Counted from the first letter of the stretch, positions 20,231-31,358 are shown. The stretch is 40,471 bases of DNA from Rubrivivax sp. (GCA_027483705.1 JAIXTY010000151.1:1-40471); one strand, 5' to 3'. A program made the numbers and translations. Notes: generated from the letters alone by a model not told the origin.

Positions 20231-21286
20231 TCACGCACCCTGCCGATCGGCACCCGCCAGCAGCTTGCGGATGGGCGCTGGCAATCCCAGCGCCAGTGCC
20301 TCGGCCGGCTCGCACCAGCGGCCTTCGGGCAGGCCCGTCGGCCGTGCCACGCGGGCGGGCAAGGTCCAGGCCAGCGGCTGCAAGGTCCAGTCCAGGTGCG
20401 TCAGCGCGTGCTGCACCGGATCGAGCCACTCGCCATCGCCGCGCCAGCCGGCCACCAGGGCCTGCAGTGCCTCGGCGTTGTCGAACTCCGGCAGGCTCCA
20501 CAGGCTCGCCCACACGCCCGTCGCCGGCCGCTGCACCAGCCACCAGCGCGAACCCTGGCGCAGCCACAGCAGCGCGCTCGTGCGCCGGCTGCGCTTGAGC
20601 GTTCGGCTCTTCACCGGGTAGCGCTCGGGCGCGCCTTCACGGCGGGCCACGCAGGCCTCGGCCACGGGGCAGTGCAGGCAGGCCGGCTTGCGCTGCGTGC
20701 ACAGCGTGGCGCCCAGGTCCATCAGGCCCTGGGTGTAGACGTCCACCTCGCGCGCGGGCAGCAAGGCCGTGGCCTCGTCCCACAGCGCCTGCACGGCGGG
20801 CGCGCGCGCCAGGTCGTCCTCGAAGCCGAGCACGCGCGACAGCACGCGCTTGACGTTGCCATCGAGGATGGCCACGCGTTCGCCGAAGCAGAAGGCCGCG
20901 ATCGCGGCGGCGGTGCTGCGGCCGATGCCCGGCAGTGTTTCGAGCTGCGCGGCGCTGCCCGGGAAGTGCCCGCCGTGCCGTTCGACGACGGCCTGCGCGC
21001 AGCGGTGCAGGTTGCGCGCGCGGCTGTAGTAGCCCAGGCCGCTCCACAGCGCCAGCACGTCGTCAAGCGGCGCGGCGGCCAGGGCCTGCACGTCGGGAAA
21101 GCGCGCCAGGAAGCGGCCGTAGTAGTCGAGCACGGTGCTCACCTGCGTCTGCTGCAGCATCACCTCGGACAGCCATACGCGATACGGATCGCGCGTGCCC
21201 TGCCAGGGCAGGCCGTGGCGACCTTCGCGCTTCTGCCAGGCGATCACCTGGCCCGCGAAGCCGGCGCTGGCGGCAGCGCGGCTCAC
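20231..21286 (-). CDS. mutY: A/G-specific adenine glycosylase MutY
   Basis: Start set at GTG 21286, which overlaps the stop of the upstream GTPase gene (GTGA); the track start at 21562 lies inside that gene. The 351-residue product has SEVMLQQTQV with the catalytic Glu at 41, the helix-hairpin-helix LPGIGRSTAAAI, catalytic Asp 142 in AILDGNVKRV, and the iron-sulfur ligands C197, C204, C207 and C213 (C-x6-C-x2-C-x5-C). A C-terminal NUDIX-like domain for 8-oxoguanine recognition begins near SALLWLRQGSRWWLVQRP. MutY removes adenine paired with 8-oxoG. It is third in a mutM-GTPase-mutY operon. Confidence 0.95.
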   Translation of the reverse strand: MSRAAASAGFAGQVIAWQKREGRHGLPWQGTRDPYRVWLSEVMLQQTQVSTVLDYYGRFLARFPDVQALAAAPLDDVLALWSGLGYYSRARNLHRCAQAVVERHGGHFPGSAAQLETLPGIGRSTAAAIAAFCFGERVAILDGNVKRVLSRVLGFEDDLARAPAVQALWDEATALLPAREVDVYTQGLMDLGATLCTQRKPACLHCPVAEACVARREGAPERYPVKSRTLKRSRRTSALLWLRQGSRWWLVQRPATGVWASLWSLPEFDNAEALQALVAGWRGDGEWLDPVQHALTHLDWTLQPLAWTLPARVARPTGLPEGRWCEPAEALALGLPAPIRKLLAGADRQGA

Positions 21287-23262
21287 GCCGCGTCTTGCTG
21301 CGGGTCGGTTTCCAGCGGCACCCGCGCCACCGTGGGCTCCAGCGCCAGCTTGCGGGCGCTGTCGACGGCTTCGTCGGCCACGGCGTTCAGGCGCGCCAGC
21401 ATCGCGCTGAGGTGGTCGTCCTGCGCCTGCACCTCGGCGATGCGCTGCTCCAGTTCGCCGGCCGCCACCTGCACGCGCTGCAGCGACTCCTTGCGCCGCG
21501 TGAAGCCGCGCCGGCGCTCGCGCAGCTGCATCTCCACCTGGCCCTGGGCACTCTTGCTCCACAGCTCGATCTCGCCGGCGGCGTTCTCGAACACCACCCG
21601 CAGCTTGCTCAGCAGCATGCGGCGGAACTGCTCCGCGAAGCCCGGCGTCGCCATGCGGATGGCCTGGCCCAGGCCGAGGTAGCGGCCGTAGTTGGCGTCG
21701 ATGCGCGCCAGCTCGTCGGCAAAGGCCTCCATCGACGGCATCGGCGCCACCGCGAAGGCGAAGCCGAACTCGGTGTTGAGCTGGCGGAAGCTGGCGTCGA
21801 GCATCTCGCGCATCTCGTCGGACTGCGCGCGCGCCTTGTCGAGATGGCCGCGCACCCGCGACATCAGCGTCTCGAACGCCGCCTTGCCGCCCAGGTTGAA
21901 CAGCGAGGCGGTCATCGCCGAATGCATGGCGCCGACCTCGCGCCGCAAAGCCTCGGCCGACAGCACCGCCAGCACCGACTTCAGGATGCGCGCCTGCACC
22001 GCGCGCAGCGCCGACAGCTTGGCGGTGCAGCGCTCGAAGTCGGCGATCTCGGCGTCGACGCGCTCCAGCATCAGGCGTGTCTTGGCGCTGCTCTTGCCGC
22101 GCAGGCCGCGCAGTTCCATCAGCTGCTCGGCCAGCGTGCGGCGGCGGTCACCCAGGCGGCGGCCGGCCTGCTGGCGCAGCTGCTCCACCACGCCCACGGC
22201 CGATTGCACCAGCAGCTCCTGCCGGCGCGGCAGCAGCTCGGTCACCAGCGCGGCCTCCAGCGGCGGCAGGCGGCTGGCGGCCAGGCGCTTGTCGTCGAGG
22301 TCCACGCGCGCGGCCAGCGCATCGCGCGCCGACAGCGGGAACACGCGCTCGGCCGGCACGCCCAGCGTGTGCGCCGTGTCCTGCCGCTGCTGCTCGATCT
22401 GCGCCTGCACCACCGCCGGGCTCACCATCGGGTCGGCCAGCGTGTCGATCTTGTTGAGCACGACAAAGCGCTCGAGGCTGGCCTGCCCGAGGTGGTCGCG
22501 CCAGATCGACAGATCGGACTTGGTGACGCCGGTGTCGGCCCCCAGCACGAACACCACGGCGTGCGCCGAAGGCAGCAGGCCCAGCGTCAGCTCGGGCTCG
22601 GCGCCGATGGCGTTGAGGCCCGGGGTGTCGATGACGACGAGGCCGCGCTTGAGCAGCGGGTGCGGGTAGTTGATGACGGCGTGGCGCCAGGTCGGCACCT
22701 CGACCAGGCCGTTGTCGTCGATGGGCGGGTTGTCGTCGGGGCGCTCGTCGTTCCAGAAGCCCAGAGCGATGGCGCGCTCCTTGTCGACGCGCTGCGTGCG
22801 CGTGACGGCGGCCAGCGCCTGCACCAGCGTGCGCGGGTCGCGCGCGTCCAGCGGCACGTGGTGCCAGGGCTCGTCGCGGCCGCGCAGCTCGGCCAGGCTC
22901 AGGCCACGCAGCCGCGTCTCCACCGGCAGCAGCGACAGCCGCGGCGGCGCGTCAGGCTCGTAGCGCAGCTCCACCGGGCACATCGTCGTGCGGCCCGGCG
23001 TGGCCGGCAGCACGCGCTGGCCGGCGTCGGCAAAGAAGATGGCGTTGATGAGCTCGCTCTTGCCGCGCGAGAACTCGGCCACGAAGGCCAGCACCAGCGT
23101 TTCCGAGGCCAGCCGCTCGCGCAGCGCCGACAGCAAGGCCTGGTCGGTGGCGTCGAGCAGTTCCTGCTCGGCCAGCGAACGCCCCAGGTGGGCGACGGCG
23201 CGGTCGAGCTCGGCGCGCCAGGTCGCCAGGGCATCGAGGCTGTCGGCAATGCGGCTGTGCAT
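21283..23262 (-). CDS. Dynamin-like GTPase
   Basis: A 659-residue protein with GTPase motifs in the usual order: P-loop VAEFSRGKS at 61-69, a G2-like TTMCPVE near 92, G3 DTPG at 212-215 and G4 NKID at 270-273. Long Ala/Arg/Glu-rich helices follow (LEAALVTELLPRRQELLV, QAGRRLGDRRRTLAEQLMEL, LMLERVDAEIADFE) and a C-terminal coiled coil, with one moderately hydrophobic stretch that might touch membranes. This is the bacterial dynamin-like layout; such proteins bind membranes and in some species help with envelope stress or phage defence. The gene lies between mutM and mutY, with the mutY start overlapping its stop. Its role there is unknown. Confidence 0.85.
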   Translation of the reverse strand: MHSRIADSLDALATWRAELDRAVAHLGRSLAEQELLDATDQALLSALRERLASETLVLAFVAEFSRGKSELINAIFFADAGQRVLPATPGRTTMCPVELRYEPDAPPRLSLLPVETRLRGLSLAELRGRDEPWHHVPLDARDPRTLVQALAAVTRTQRVDKERAIALGFWNDERPDDNPPIDDNGLVEVPTWRHAVINYPHPLLKRGLVVIDTPGLNAIGAEPELTLGLLPSAHAVVFVLGADTGVTKSDLSIWRDHLGQASLERFVVLNKIDTLADPMVSPAVVQAQIEQQRQDTAHTLGVPAERVFPLSARDALAARVDLDDKRLAASRLPPLEAALVTELLPRRQELLVQSAVGVVEQLRQQAGRRLGDRRRTLAEQLMELRGLRGKSSAKTRLMLERVDAEIADFERCTAKLSALRAVQARILKSVLAVLSAEALRREVGAMHSAMTASLFNLGGKAAFETLMSRVRGHLDKARAQSDEMREMLDASFRQLNTEFGFAFAVAPMPSMEAFADELARIDANYGRYLGLGQAIRMATPGFAEQFRRMLLSKLRVVFENAAGEIELWSKSAQGQVEMQLRERRRGFTRRKESLQRVQVAAGELEQRIAEVQAQDDHLSAMLARLNAVADEAVDSARKLALEPTVARVPLETDPQQDAA

Positions 23263-23358
23263 CGGTGGGGTCGTCGGGCTGCGGGCTAGATACCGCGTCG
23301 GGCATGCTAGCGCAGCGGGGTCGCTCGCCCGCCACGGAAATCACGAAGCAGGCCACGG

Positions 23359-24189
23359 TTACCGCTTCTGACAGATGGCGCAGAAGTAGGTCGAGCGTTG
23401 GGCCATCACGCGGCGCTTCACCGGCGCGCCGCATCGCGGGCAGGGCTGGCCCTCGCGGCCGTAGACCGCGGCCTCGGCCTGGTAGGCGCCGCTGGCGCCG
23501 TGCACGTCGGTGAAGTCGCGCAGCGTGGAGCCGCCCAGCGCCAGCGCGCGCCCCAGCGTCTGGCGCACCGCGGCCAGCAGGCGGTCGGCCCGCGGCAGGC
23601 TGATGCGGTCGGCACGCAGGGCCGGGTGGATGGCGGCCTGGAACAGCGCCTCGCAGGTGTAGATGTTGCCGGCCCCCACGACCGCGTCGCCAGACAGCAG
23701 CACGGCCTTGATGGGCGCGCGACGCTGCTTCAGGGTCGCGTGGAAGCGTTGCGGCGTCAGTTCGGGGTCGAAGGGCTCGGGGCCCAGTCGGGCCAGCAGC
23801 GTGGCGGCCGGGTCGTCGCCCAGCGACGCCGACCACACCACGGCCCCGAAGCGCCGCGGGTCGTTCAGGCGCAGCGTGCCGCGGTCGGTGACGAGGTCGA
23901 AGTGGTCGTGCGGCCCGGGCTCGCCAGCCCGTGCGTGCAGGCCCAGCGAGCCCGACATGCCCAGGTGCAGCAGCAGCCCGCCTTCGGGCACGGCGCCGCG
24001 CGTGAGCGGCAACCACAGGTACTTGCCGCGCCGCGTGATGTCGCCGATGGTCAGGCCGGCAAACGACGCCGGCGCGCGGCCCAGCGGCCAGCGCAGCGGC
24101 TTGCCCAGGCGCAGCGTGTGCACCACCGCACCGGCCAGCGGGGCGGCAATCCCCCGGCGTGTGACTTCGACCTCCGGCAGCTCCGGCAT
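23359..24189 (-). CDS. mutM: Formamidopyrimidine-DNA glycosylase MutM (Fpg)
   Basis: Start at ATG 24189, giving [13 protein letters not shown]; the longer track frame is shadow. The 276-residue enzyme has the catalytic N-terminal Pro after Met removal, Glu3, Lys56 (GKYLWL), the helix-two-turn-helix region with [14 protein letters not shown], and a C-terminal zinc finger (CPRCG, then CAIC before the end). It excises 8-oxoguanine and formamidopyrimidines and nicks the strand. It is divergent from the TPR gene with under 20 bp between starts, so promoters must overlap the coding ends. The GTPase and mutY follow on the same strand. Confidence 0.97.
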   Translation of the reverse strand: MPELPEVEVTRRGIAAPLAGAVVHTLRLGKPLRWPLGRAPASFAGLTIGDITRRGKYLWLPLTRGAVPEGGLLLHLGMSGSLGLHARAGEPGPHDHFDLVTDRGTLRLNDPRRFGAVVWSASLGDDPAATLLARLGPEPFDPELTPQRFHATLKQRRAPIKAVLLSGDAVVGAGNIYTCEALFQAAIHPALRADRISLPRADRLLAAVRQTLGRALALGGSTLRDFTDVHGASGAYQAEAAVYGREGQPCPRCGAPVKRRVMAQRSTYFCAICQKR

Positions 24190-24207
24190 GCAGGCATTAT
24201 GGGAGCC

Positions 24208-26070
24208 ATGACCCGACGCCCCCCGATCCCGCCGCGCGGCCCGGCCGCCCTTCGAGCCTCCCTGCTGGCCGCCACGGTGGCTTGCCTGGCAGGCCCGCTG
24301 GCCGCGCAGACCGCCCCGGCTTCGCCGGCCGTGCCGGCTCCGCCGCCGGCGGCCGCCGAGCCGGCGCCGCAGAACTCCGTGATGGACGACCGGCTCTTCT
24401 ACCAGCTGCTGGTGGGCGAGCTGGCGCTGACGCAGGGCGACCTCGGCACCGCCTACAGCTGGCTGCTCGACGCCGCGCGGCGCACGCGCGACGACGGCCT
24501 CTTCCGGCGCAGCATCGACATCGCCATCCAGGCCCGAAACGGCGACCAGGCCCTGGCCGCCGCACGCGCCTGGCGGCTGGCGCGGCCCGAATCGCTGGAC
24601 GCGCTGCGCCTGCAGGTGCAGCTGCTGATGGGCACCGGGCGCGCGGCCGAGGTGACCGAGCCGCTGCGCTCGCTGATCGACGAGACGCCGCTGGCCGAGC
24701 GCGGCGGTCTGATCGCAGCCCTGCCCCGCTTCCTGCAGCGGGCGGGTGACGCGAAGATGGTCGCGCAGCTGATGGACGACGTGCTCAAGCCGCACCGCCA
24801 GCGCCCTGAGACGGCGGTGCCCGCGCGTGTCGCCCAGGGCCGCGCCTGGCTGGAGGCCAAGGAGCCCGCACGCGCGCTGGCATTGGCGCGCGAAGCCCAG
24901 GCGATCGAGCTCGCGGCGCCCGGCCCAGCGCTGCTGGCGATGGAACTGATGCGCGAGCGGCCCGAGGCCGAGGCCCTGGTGAAGGCCCACCTCGACAGCC
25001 CGGCCGCCGAACCCGCGGTGCGCCAGGCCTACGCCCGCGTGCTGACCTCGGCCCAGCGCTACACCGAGGCCATCGCGCAGCTGGAGCTGGCCGTGAAGGC
25101 CAGTCCGCAGGAACCCGGCCCGTATCTCACGCTGGGTGCGCTGCACCTGGAGCTCAAGCACCCGGTGGAGGGCGAGGCCGCGCTCAAGCGCTTCGTCGAG
25201 CTGGCCACGCCGGCGGCCGGCACGCCGGCGGCGGCGGACGACGATCGCGCGGACGACCGACCCGACGGCCGCCCGGACGGCCGCCCGGACGACCGCCCCG
25301 ACGACCGCCTGGTCCAGGCCTGGCTGATGCTGGCGCAGGCGGCCGAGCAGAGGGGCGACTTCAAGGCCGCCGAAGGCTGGCTGGCGCGCATCGCCGACCC
25401 CGACCGCGCGCTCGACGTGCAGACCCGCCGCGCCACGATCCTGGCGCGCGAGGGCAAGCTGCGCGAGGCACGGGCCCTGATCCGCGCCCTGCCCGAGCGC
25501 GACGCCGAGGAGGCCCGCGCCAAGTTCTCGGCCGAGGCGGGCATGCTGCGCGAGGTCAAGCGCTGGAAGGAAGCCTACGAGGTGCTGGGCCAGGCCGTGC
25601 AGCGCTTCGCTGACGACACCGAGCTGCTCTACGAGCAGGCCATGATGGCCGAGAAGCTCGACCGCATGCCCGAGATGGAGCGCCTGCTGCGCCGCGTGAT
25701 CGCGCTCAAGCCCGACAACGCGCATGCGCACAACGCGCTGGGCTACTCGCTGGCCGACCGCGGCGAGCGCCTGCCCGAGGCGCGCGCCCTGATCGCCCGC
25801 GCGCTGGAGCTGGCGCCGGGCGACCCGTTCATCACCGACAGCCTGGGCTGGGTCGAGTTCCGGCTCGGCAACCGCGACGAAGCCCTGCGCCTGCTGCGCC
25901 AGGCCTACGCCGCGCGGCCCGACACCGAGATCGGCGCCCACCTGGGCGAGGTGCTGTGGTCGGTGGGCCGCCGCGACGAGGCGCGCCGCATCTGGCGCGA
26001 GAGCCGCACCCGCGACGCCGCCAACGAGGTGCTGCGCGAGACGCTGGCGCGCCTGCGGGTGGACCTCTGA
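24208..26070 (+). CDS. Exported tetratricopeptide-repeat protein
   Basis: A 620-residue protein not shown with its own start in the track. ATG 24208 is preferred; in-frame ATG 24199 is possible and has AGG at a better distance. A signal peptide ([18 protein letters not shown]) is followed by a Pro/Ala linker and then many TPR helices, clearest near the end ([56 protein letters not shown]). In the middle is an Asp/Arg/Pro low-complexity run made of a short tandem repeat. This family sits before lolB-ispE in many Betaproteobacteria. A scaffolding role in the periplasm is inferred; partners are unknown. Confidence 0.88.
   Translation: MTRRPPIPPRGPAALRASLLAATVACLAGPLAAQTAPASPAVPAPPPAAAEPAPQNSVMDDRLFYQLLVGELALTQGDLGTAYSWLLDAARRTRDDGLFRRSIDIAIQARNGDQALAAARAWRLARPESLDALRLQVQLLMGTGRAAEVTEPLRSLIDETPLAERGGLIAALPRFLQRAGDAKMVAQLMDDVLKPHRQRPETAVPARVAQGRAWLEAKEPARALALAREAQAIELAAPGPALLAMELMRERPEAEALVKAHLDSPAAEPAVRQAYARVLTSAQRYTEAIAQLELAVKASPQEPGPYLTLGALHLELKHPVEGEAALKRFVELATPAAGTPAAADDDRADDRPDGRPDGRPDDRPDDRLVQAWLMLAQAAEQRGDFKAAEGWLARIADPDRALDVQTRRATILAREGKLREARALIRALPERDAEEARAKFSAEAGMLREVKRWKEAYEVLGQAVQRFADDTELLYEQAMMAEKLDRMPEMERLLRRVIALKPDNAHAHNALGYSLADRGERLPEARALIARALELAPGDPFITDSLGWVEFRLGNRDEALRLLRQAYAARPDTEIGAHLGEVLWSVGRRDEARRIWRESRTRDAANEVLRETLARLRVDL
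25244..25311 (+). repeat. In-frame 12-base tandem repeat encoding D/G-R-P-D units
   Basis: About five imperfect copies of a 12 base unit (GACGGCCGCCCG and variants) encode a [14 protein letters not shown]-type run inside the TPR protein. It falls between TPR blocks and is likely a flexible charged linker whose copy number can change by slippage without loss of frame. Confidence 0.7.
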
Positions 26071-26075
26071 ACCGC

Positions 26076-26639
26076 GTGACGCGAGTGCCCACTCGCCGAT
26101 TCCTCATTGCCGGCATGGCACTGGGCCTGCTGGCCGGCTGCGCCACCCGCGCGCCCGATCCCGCCGGCGGCTGGACCACCGGCCGCCTGGCGCTGCGTGT
26201 CGAGGCCAGCCCCGAGCGCGGCCCGCAGAGCCTGAGCGCGGCCTTCGAGCTGCGCGGCGACGGCCGCGAAGGCGAGCTGAAGCTGCTGTCGCCGCTGGGC
26301 ACCCAGCTCGCGGCGGCGCGCTGGGCGCCGGCCCTGGCGGTTCTGGCCACCGCGGACGGCGAGCGCCGCTTCGAGAGCCTCGACGCGCTCTCGCGCGAGG
26401 CGCTGGGCGAGCCGCTGCCGCTGGCCGCCCTGCCCGACTGGCTGGCCGGCCGCCCCTGGCGCGGCGCGCCGCACGCGGCACGCGACGACGGCTTCGAGCA
26501 GCTGGGCTGGGCCGTCGTCACCGCCGCGCTCGCCGAAGGCCAGGTGAGCGCGCGCCGCGCGGCGGCCCCAGCCGTGACGCTGCGCGTGCGGCTGGATCCG
26601 CGGGGCGACACGCCGCCGGACAATCGCGCCCCACGATGA
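26076..26639 (+). CDS. lolB: Outer membrane lipoprotein insertion protein LolB
   Basis: Start set at GTG 26076, 5 bp after the TPR gene stop; GTG 26085 is an alternative. The 187-residue product has a basic start, a hydrophobic signal and the lipobox LLAGC with the lipid-bearing Cys at 22. The mature part matches Lol[15 protein letters not shown], then [25 protein letters not shown], and a C-terminal [10 protein letters not shown]. LolB receives lipoproteins from LolA and places them in the outer membrane. Its end overlaps the ispE start by ATGA. The order TPR-lolB-ispE is typical for this class. Confidence 0.9.
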   Translation: MTRVPTRRFLIAGMALGLLAGCATRAPDPAGGWTTGRLALRVEASPERGPQSLSAAFELRGDGREGELKLLSPLGTQLAAARWAPALAVLATADGERRFESLDALSREALGEPLPLAALPDWLAGRPWRGAPHAARDDGFEQLGWAVVTAALAEGQVSARRAAAPAVTLRVRLDPRGDTPPDNRAPR

Positions 26640-27589
26640 GCCTCGCCGCCCTGTACGACCTGCCGGCCCCGGCGAAGATCAACCTCTTCCTGCACGTCGT
26701 CGGCCGCCGCGCCGACGGCTACCACCGGCTGCAGTCGGTGTTCGTGCCCATCGACTGGGCCGACACGCTGCACGTCGAGCTCCTGGACGACGGCCGCCTG
26801 GAGCGCATCGACCTCGGCCCCGCGCTGCCCGCCGACGACCTGTGCCTGCGCGCGGCGCGCGCGCTGCAGCAGGCCAGCGGCACGGCGCTGGGCGCACGCA
26901 TCCACATCGACAAGCAGGTGCCCTGGGGCGCGGGGCTGGGCGGCGGAAGCTCGGACGCGGCCACCACGCTGATCGGGCTCAACCGCCTGTGGGGCCTGCA
27001 CTGGCCCCGCGCGCGCCTGGCGGCGCTGGCGCTGCGGCTCGGGGCCGACGTGCCGTTCTTTCTGGGGCGCGGCCCGGCCTTCGTGGAAGGCATCGGCGAG
27101 ATCCTGACGCCGATGCACCTGCCCGCGATGCCGCTGGCCGTGGTGAAACCGCCGCAGTCGCTGCCGACGCCGGAGATCTTCGGCCATCCGCTGCTGAAAC
27201 GGGACACGGAGCCTGTTATAGTCATGGGCTCTTTCGACAGCGCTGCTCAGGCAGTCGCTGCCCCGGCAACAAGTGCGATGCCGGCGGGTGCCGTGAACTG
27301 GCCGGTGGAATGGGGTGCGGTGGATGCAGGCTTCGGCCGCAACGACCTGCAACCCCCGGCCGAGGATCGCTGCCCTGCCGTGGCCGACGCCGCCGCCTGG
27401 CTCCGCCAGCGCTACGGCAACGCCCGCATGAGCGGCTCCGGCAGCGCGGTGTTTGCGCACATGGCGGAAGACGGCAGCGACGCCCCCCCGATGGCGACGT
27501 TCCCGCAGGGCAGCATGCCTGCGGGCTGGGTGGGGCGGCGATGCCGAAGTCTGGAGTCCTTGCCGCTGGCGGCCTGGCTCGACGACTGA
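26636..27589 (+). CDS. ispE: 4-diphosphocytidyl-2-C-methyl-D-erythritol kinase IspE
   Basis: A GHMP kinase of the MEP isoprenoid pathway, 317 residues and somewhat longer than usual. Conserved parts: [21 protein letters not shown] at the start with the Lys and Asn of the substrate site, the ATP loop [37 protein letters not shown], and C-terminal [13 protein letters not shown]. Between PVIV and [11 protein letters not shown] there is an extra segment of about 34 residues that I do not expect in the family. The DNA just before it spells Val-Ile with the rare codons GTT ATA, and this falls in a candidate promoter. tRNA-Gln follows 40 bp after the stop. Confidence 0.93.
   Translation: MSLAALYDLPAPAKINLFLHVVGRRADGYHRLQSVFVPIDWADTLHVELLDDGRLERIDLGPALPADDLCLRAARALQQASGTALGARIHIDKQVPWGAGLGGGSSDAATTLIGLNRLWGLHWPRARLAALALRLGADVPFFLGRGPAFVEGIGEILTPMHLPAMPLAVVKPPQSLPTPEIFGHPLLKRDTEPVIVMGSFDSAAQAVAAPATSAMPAGAVNWPVEWGAVDAGFGRNDLQPPAEDRCPAVADAAAWLRQRYGNARMSGSGSAVFAHMAEDGSDAPPMATFPQGSMPAGWVGRRCRSLESLPLAAWLDD
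27194..27222 (+). promoter_or_regulatory. Candidate extended -10 promoter inside ispE
   Basis: CTGAAA (27194-27199, four of six to the -35 consensus), a 17 bp spacer, and TGTTATAGT containing the extended -10 TGn and TATAGT (27217-27222, five of six). It uses codons GTT and ATA, rare in this genome, which suggests selection on the DNA itself. The likely transcript would run into tRNA-Gln and prs about 400 bases downstream. Confidence 0.5.
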
Positions 27590-27629
27590 GACGGTTTCGA
27601 GGGCACCGGTGCGAACCGGGGTCCTGTGT

Positions 27630-27706
27630 AGGGGAGTCGCCAAGTTGGTTAAGGCATCGGATTTTGATTCCGACATGCGAGGGTTCGAGTCCTTCCTCCC
27701 CTGCCA
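27630..27706 (+). tRNA. tRNA-Gln (TTG anticodon)
   Basis: A complete cloverleaf: acceptor AGGGGAG paired with CTCCCCT, the D arm, an anticodon loop containing TTG in a TCGGA/TCCGA stem, T arm GAGGG/CCTTC, discriminator G and encoded CCA. It lies between ispE and prs, a location shared by many Betaproteobacteria, and probably is cut from a longer ispE-prs transcript. Confidence 0.96.
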
Positions 27707-27774
27707 AACATCTGCCGGCCAGGCCTGACGAGGCCCGGTCACCCACCGTCAGCGCCCACCCGCCGAGTCCGACC

Positions 27775-28737
27775 GTGCTGTTCAACACCGTCCTCTTCAC
27801 CGGCAACGCCAACCCGGTGCTGGCGGCCGAGATCGCCAGTGCGCTCGGCGTCGAGCTCGGCAGCGCCGACGTCGGCCGCTTCTCCGACGGTGAAGTCACC
27901 GTCGAGATCCGCCAGAACGTGCGGGCCCGCGACGTCTTCGTCGTCCAGCCCACCTGCGCGCCCACGAACGACCACCTCATGGAGCTGGCGTTCATGGTCG
28001 ATGCGCTCAAGCGCGCGAGTGCCCGCCGCATCACCGCCGTCATCCCGTACTTCGGCTATGCCCGCATGGACCGCCGCCCGCGCAGCATGCGCGTGCCGAT
28101 CAGCGCCAAGGTCGTGGCCAACATGCTCGAGACCGTGGGCGTGGAACGCGTGCTGACGATGGACCTGCACGCCGACCAGATCCAGGGCTTCTTCGACATC
28201 CCCGTCGACAACATCTACGCCAGCCCGGTGCTGCTGTCGGACGTGAAGTCCAAGCGTTACCCGAACCTCGTGGTCATCTCGCCCGATGTCGGCGGCGTGG
28301 TGCGCGCCCGCGCGCTGGCCAAGCAGCTGGGCTGCGACCTGGCCATCATCGACAAGCGCCGCCCGGCCGCCAACGTCTCGGAAGTGATGCACGTCATCGG
28401 CGAGATCGAAGGCCGCAACTGCGTGATCATGGACGACATGATCGACACCGCCGGCACGCTGGTGAAGGCGGCCGAGGTGCTCAAGGAGCGCGGCGCCAAG
28501 AGCGTGTTCGCGTACTGCACGCACCCGGTGTTCAGCGGCCCGGCCGTCGACCGCATCGCCAAGAGCGCGCTCGACGAGGTCGTCATCACCAACACCATCC
28601 CGCTGTCGGACACGGCCAAGGCCTGCCCGAAGATCCGCCAGCTCAGCGTCGCCTTCCTGTTTGCCGAGAGCATCCGTCGCATCTCCGACGGCGAATCGGT
28701 GACCTCCCTCTTCGCGGAGCAGAACAACAACTTCTGA
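27775..28737 (+). CDS. prs: Ribose-phosphate pyrophosphokinase
   Basis: The gene is buried in a long track ORF that begins in ispE. No suitable ATG exists after the tRNA, so I use GTG 27775, giving 320 residues, the normal length, starting [13 protein letters not shown]. Motifs include [37 protein letters not shown], the catalytic [16 protein letters not shown] region, and the PRPP loop [13 protein letters not shown]. The enzyme makes PRPP from ribose-5-phosphate and ATP for nucleotide, histidine and tryptophan synthesis. It starts 68 bp after tRNA-Gln and is followed by rplY, as usual in this group. Confidence 0.96.
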   Translation: MLFNTVLFTGNANPVLAAEIASALGVELGSADVGRFSDGEVTVEIRQNVRARDVFVVQPTCAPTNDHLMELAFMVDALKRASARRITAVIPYFGYARMDRRPRSMRVPISAKVVANMLETVGVERVLTMDLHADQIQGFFDIPVDNIYASPVLLSDVKSKRYPNLVVISPDVGGVVRARALAKQLGCDLAIIDKRRPAANVSEVMHVIGEIEGRNCVIMDDMIDTAGTLVKAAEVLKERGAKSVFAYCTHPVFSGPAVDRIAKSALDEVVITNTIPLSDTAKACPKIRQLSVAFLFAESIRRISDGESVTSLFAEQNNNF

Positions 28738-28826
28738 TCCGTGCAGGGCCTGCGGCGCAATCCGGCGCGGCAGGCTTCCATCGGGCCGCCTGGTCGCGGG
28801 CGGGCCCATCCATCCTTGGAGTCAAC

Positions 28827-29474
28827 ATGAAATTCACTGCCTACGAGCGTACGCAGCAGGGGACCGGAGCGAGCCGCCGCCTGCGCCACGCCGCCAAGGT
28901 GCCTGGCATCGTCTACGGTGCCGGCACGCCGGCCATGATCGAACTCGATCACAACGCCCTCTTCTTTGCGCTCAAGAAGGAAGCCTTCCACTCGTCCATC
29001 CTCGAGATGGAGCTGGCCGGCAACGTGCAGAAGGTGCTGCTGCGCGACTTCCAGATGCACGCCTACAAGCCCCAGGTGCTGCACGTGGACTTCCAGCGCG
29101 TCGACGAGACGACCAAGCTGCGCAAGAAGGTGCCGCTGCACTTCTCGGGCGAAGAGAACTCGCCGGCCGTCAAGACCGACAAGTGCCTGGTCAACCACAT
29201 CGCCATCGAGCTCGAGATCGAGTGCCTGGCCTCGAAGCTGCCCGAGTTCGTGACGATCGACCTGTCGGGCCTGACCAAGAACCAGAGCCTGCACGTCAGC
29301 GACCTGAAGCTGCCCGAGGGCATCAAGGCCGTGCGCCGCGGCACGCTGAACCCCGCCATCGTGACGGCCACCGTGCCGAAGGTGGAAGAGGAAGTCGTCG
29401 CCGCGCCGGTGGTGGCCGCCGAAAAGGGCAAGGCCGCGCCGAAGAAGAAGGACGAGAAGCAGAACAAGAAGTGA
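28827..29474 (+). CDS. rplY: 50S ribosomal protein L25/general stress protein Ctc
   Basis: A 215-residue long-form L25. The N-terminal domain that binds 5S rRNA ([27 protein letters not shown]) is followed by the TL5/Ctc beta-barrel domain ([22 protein letters not shown], then [19 protein letters not shown]). A Lys-rich tail ends the protein. TTGGAG lies about 8 bases before the ATG. Codons are strongly biased, as expected for a highly expressed gene. Tandem hairpins and an intrinsic terminator follow before pth. Confidence 0.97.
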   Translation: MKFTAYERTQQGTGASRRLRHAAKVPGIVYGAGTPAMIELDHNALFFALKKEAFHSSILEMELAGNVQKVLLRDFQMHAYKPQVLHVDFQRVDETTKLRKKVPLHFSGEENSPAVKTDKCLVNHIAIELEIECLASKLPEFVTIDLSGLTKNQSLHVSDLKLPEGIKAVRRGTLNPAIVTATVPKVEEEVVAAPVVAAEKGKAAPKKKDEKQNKK

Positions 29475-29480
29475 TTCCCG

Positions 29481-29509
29481 CCGGGTGCCCCCGTTCGTGG
29501 GCACCCCGG
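29481..29509 (+). other. Hairpin after rplY
   Basis: GGGTGCCC (29483-29490) pairs with GGGCACCC (29499-29506), extended outward on both sides with one bulged C. It precedes the intrinsic terminator by about 13 bases. It may protect the rplY 3' end or help pausing before the terminator. Confidence 0.5.
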
Positions 29510-29521
29510 ACTCGCTGCCCG

Positions 29522-29545
29522 AGCCCCACCGCGGTGGGGCTTTTT
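29522..29545 (+). terminator. Intrinsic (Rho-independent) terminator between rplY and pth
   Basis: AGCCCCAC and GTGGGGCT form an 8 bp GC-rich stem with a CGCG loop, followed directly by five T. It lies 47 bases after the rplY stop and 31 before pth. It should end or attenuate prs-rplY transcription and so lower pth expression relative to rplY. Confidence 0.85.
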
Positions 29546-29576
29546 CATGCCTGCGCGCCACCAATAATCCAACGCC

Positions 29577-30205
29577 ATGATTCGACTGTTCGTCGGCCTG
29601 GGCAACCCCGGCACCGAGTACGAGGCCACCCGCCACAACGCCGGTTTCTGGTGGATCGACGCGCTGGCCGCGCAGTGGGGCGCGCGCCTGGTGCCGGAGC
29701 GCGCCTACCAGGGCCTCGTGGCCCGCGTGGCGCGGCCGCCCGGCGGCGCCGAGGGCCCGGTGTGGCTGCTCGAACCGATGACCTACATGAACCGCTCGGG
29801 CGTGTCCGTGGCGGGCCTGGCGCGCTTCTTCAAGATCGCACCGGCCGAGATCCTCGTCGTGCACGACGAGCTCGACCTGCAACCCGGCCAGGCCAAGCTC
29901 AAGCTGGGCGGCAGTGCCGCCGGCCACAACGGGCTGAAGGACATCCACGGCCTGCTCGGCACGCAGGACTTCTGGCGCCTGCGCCTGGGCATCGGCCACC
30001 CGGGCGTGAAGGCCGAGGTGCCGAACTACGTGCTCAAGAAGCCCTCGGCCGACGACCGCGACGCCATCGCCAAGGCGTTGGAGCAGTCGCTGAAGGCCGT
30101 CGATGCCATGCTGGCCGGCCAGATGGACCGCGCGCTGCAGATCGTGCATGCCCAGCCGCAGCGGCCCAAGCCGCCGCGCAAGGAACCGCCCACCGGAGAC
30201 GAACC

Positions 30206-30209
<4 letters not shown>
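29577..30209 (+). CDS. pth: Peptidyl-tRNA hydrolase
   Basis: A 210-residue enzyme that frees stalled peptides from peptidyl-tRNA. It has [20 protein letters not shown] with Asn10 and the catalytic His20, then [40 protein letters not shown] and LRLGIGHPG, all family hallmarks. The C-terminal Pro/Lys/Arg tail is longer than in E. coli. It follows rplY beyond a terminator, and its stop overlaps the next gene by ATGA, so the small secreted protein is translationally coupled to it. Confidence 0.97.

Positions 30210-31358
<1,149 letters not shown>

Noticed and set aside
21283-23262. Dynamin-like gene as part of a phage-defence island
   Set aside because: Its neighbours are housekeeping DNA repair genes and no mobile or defence genes are nearby, so a defence role has no local support.
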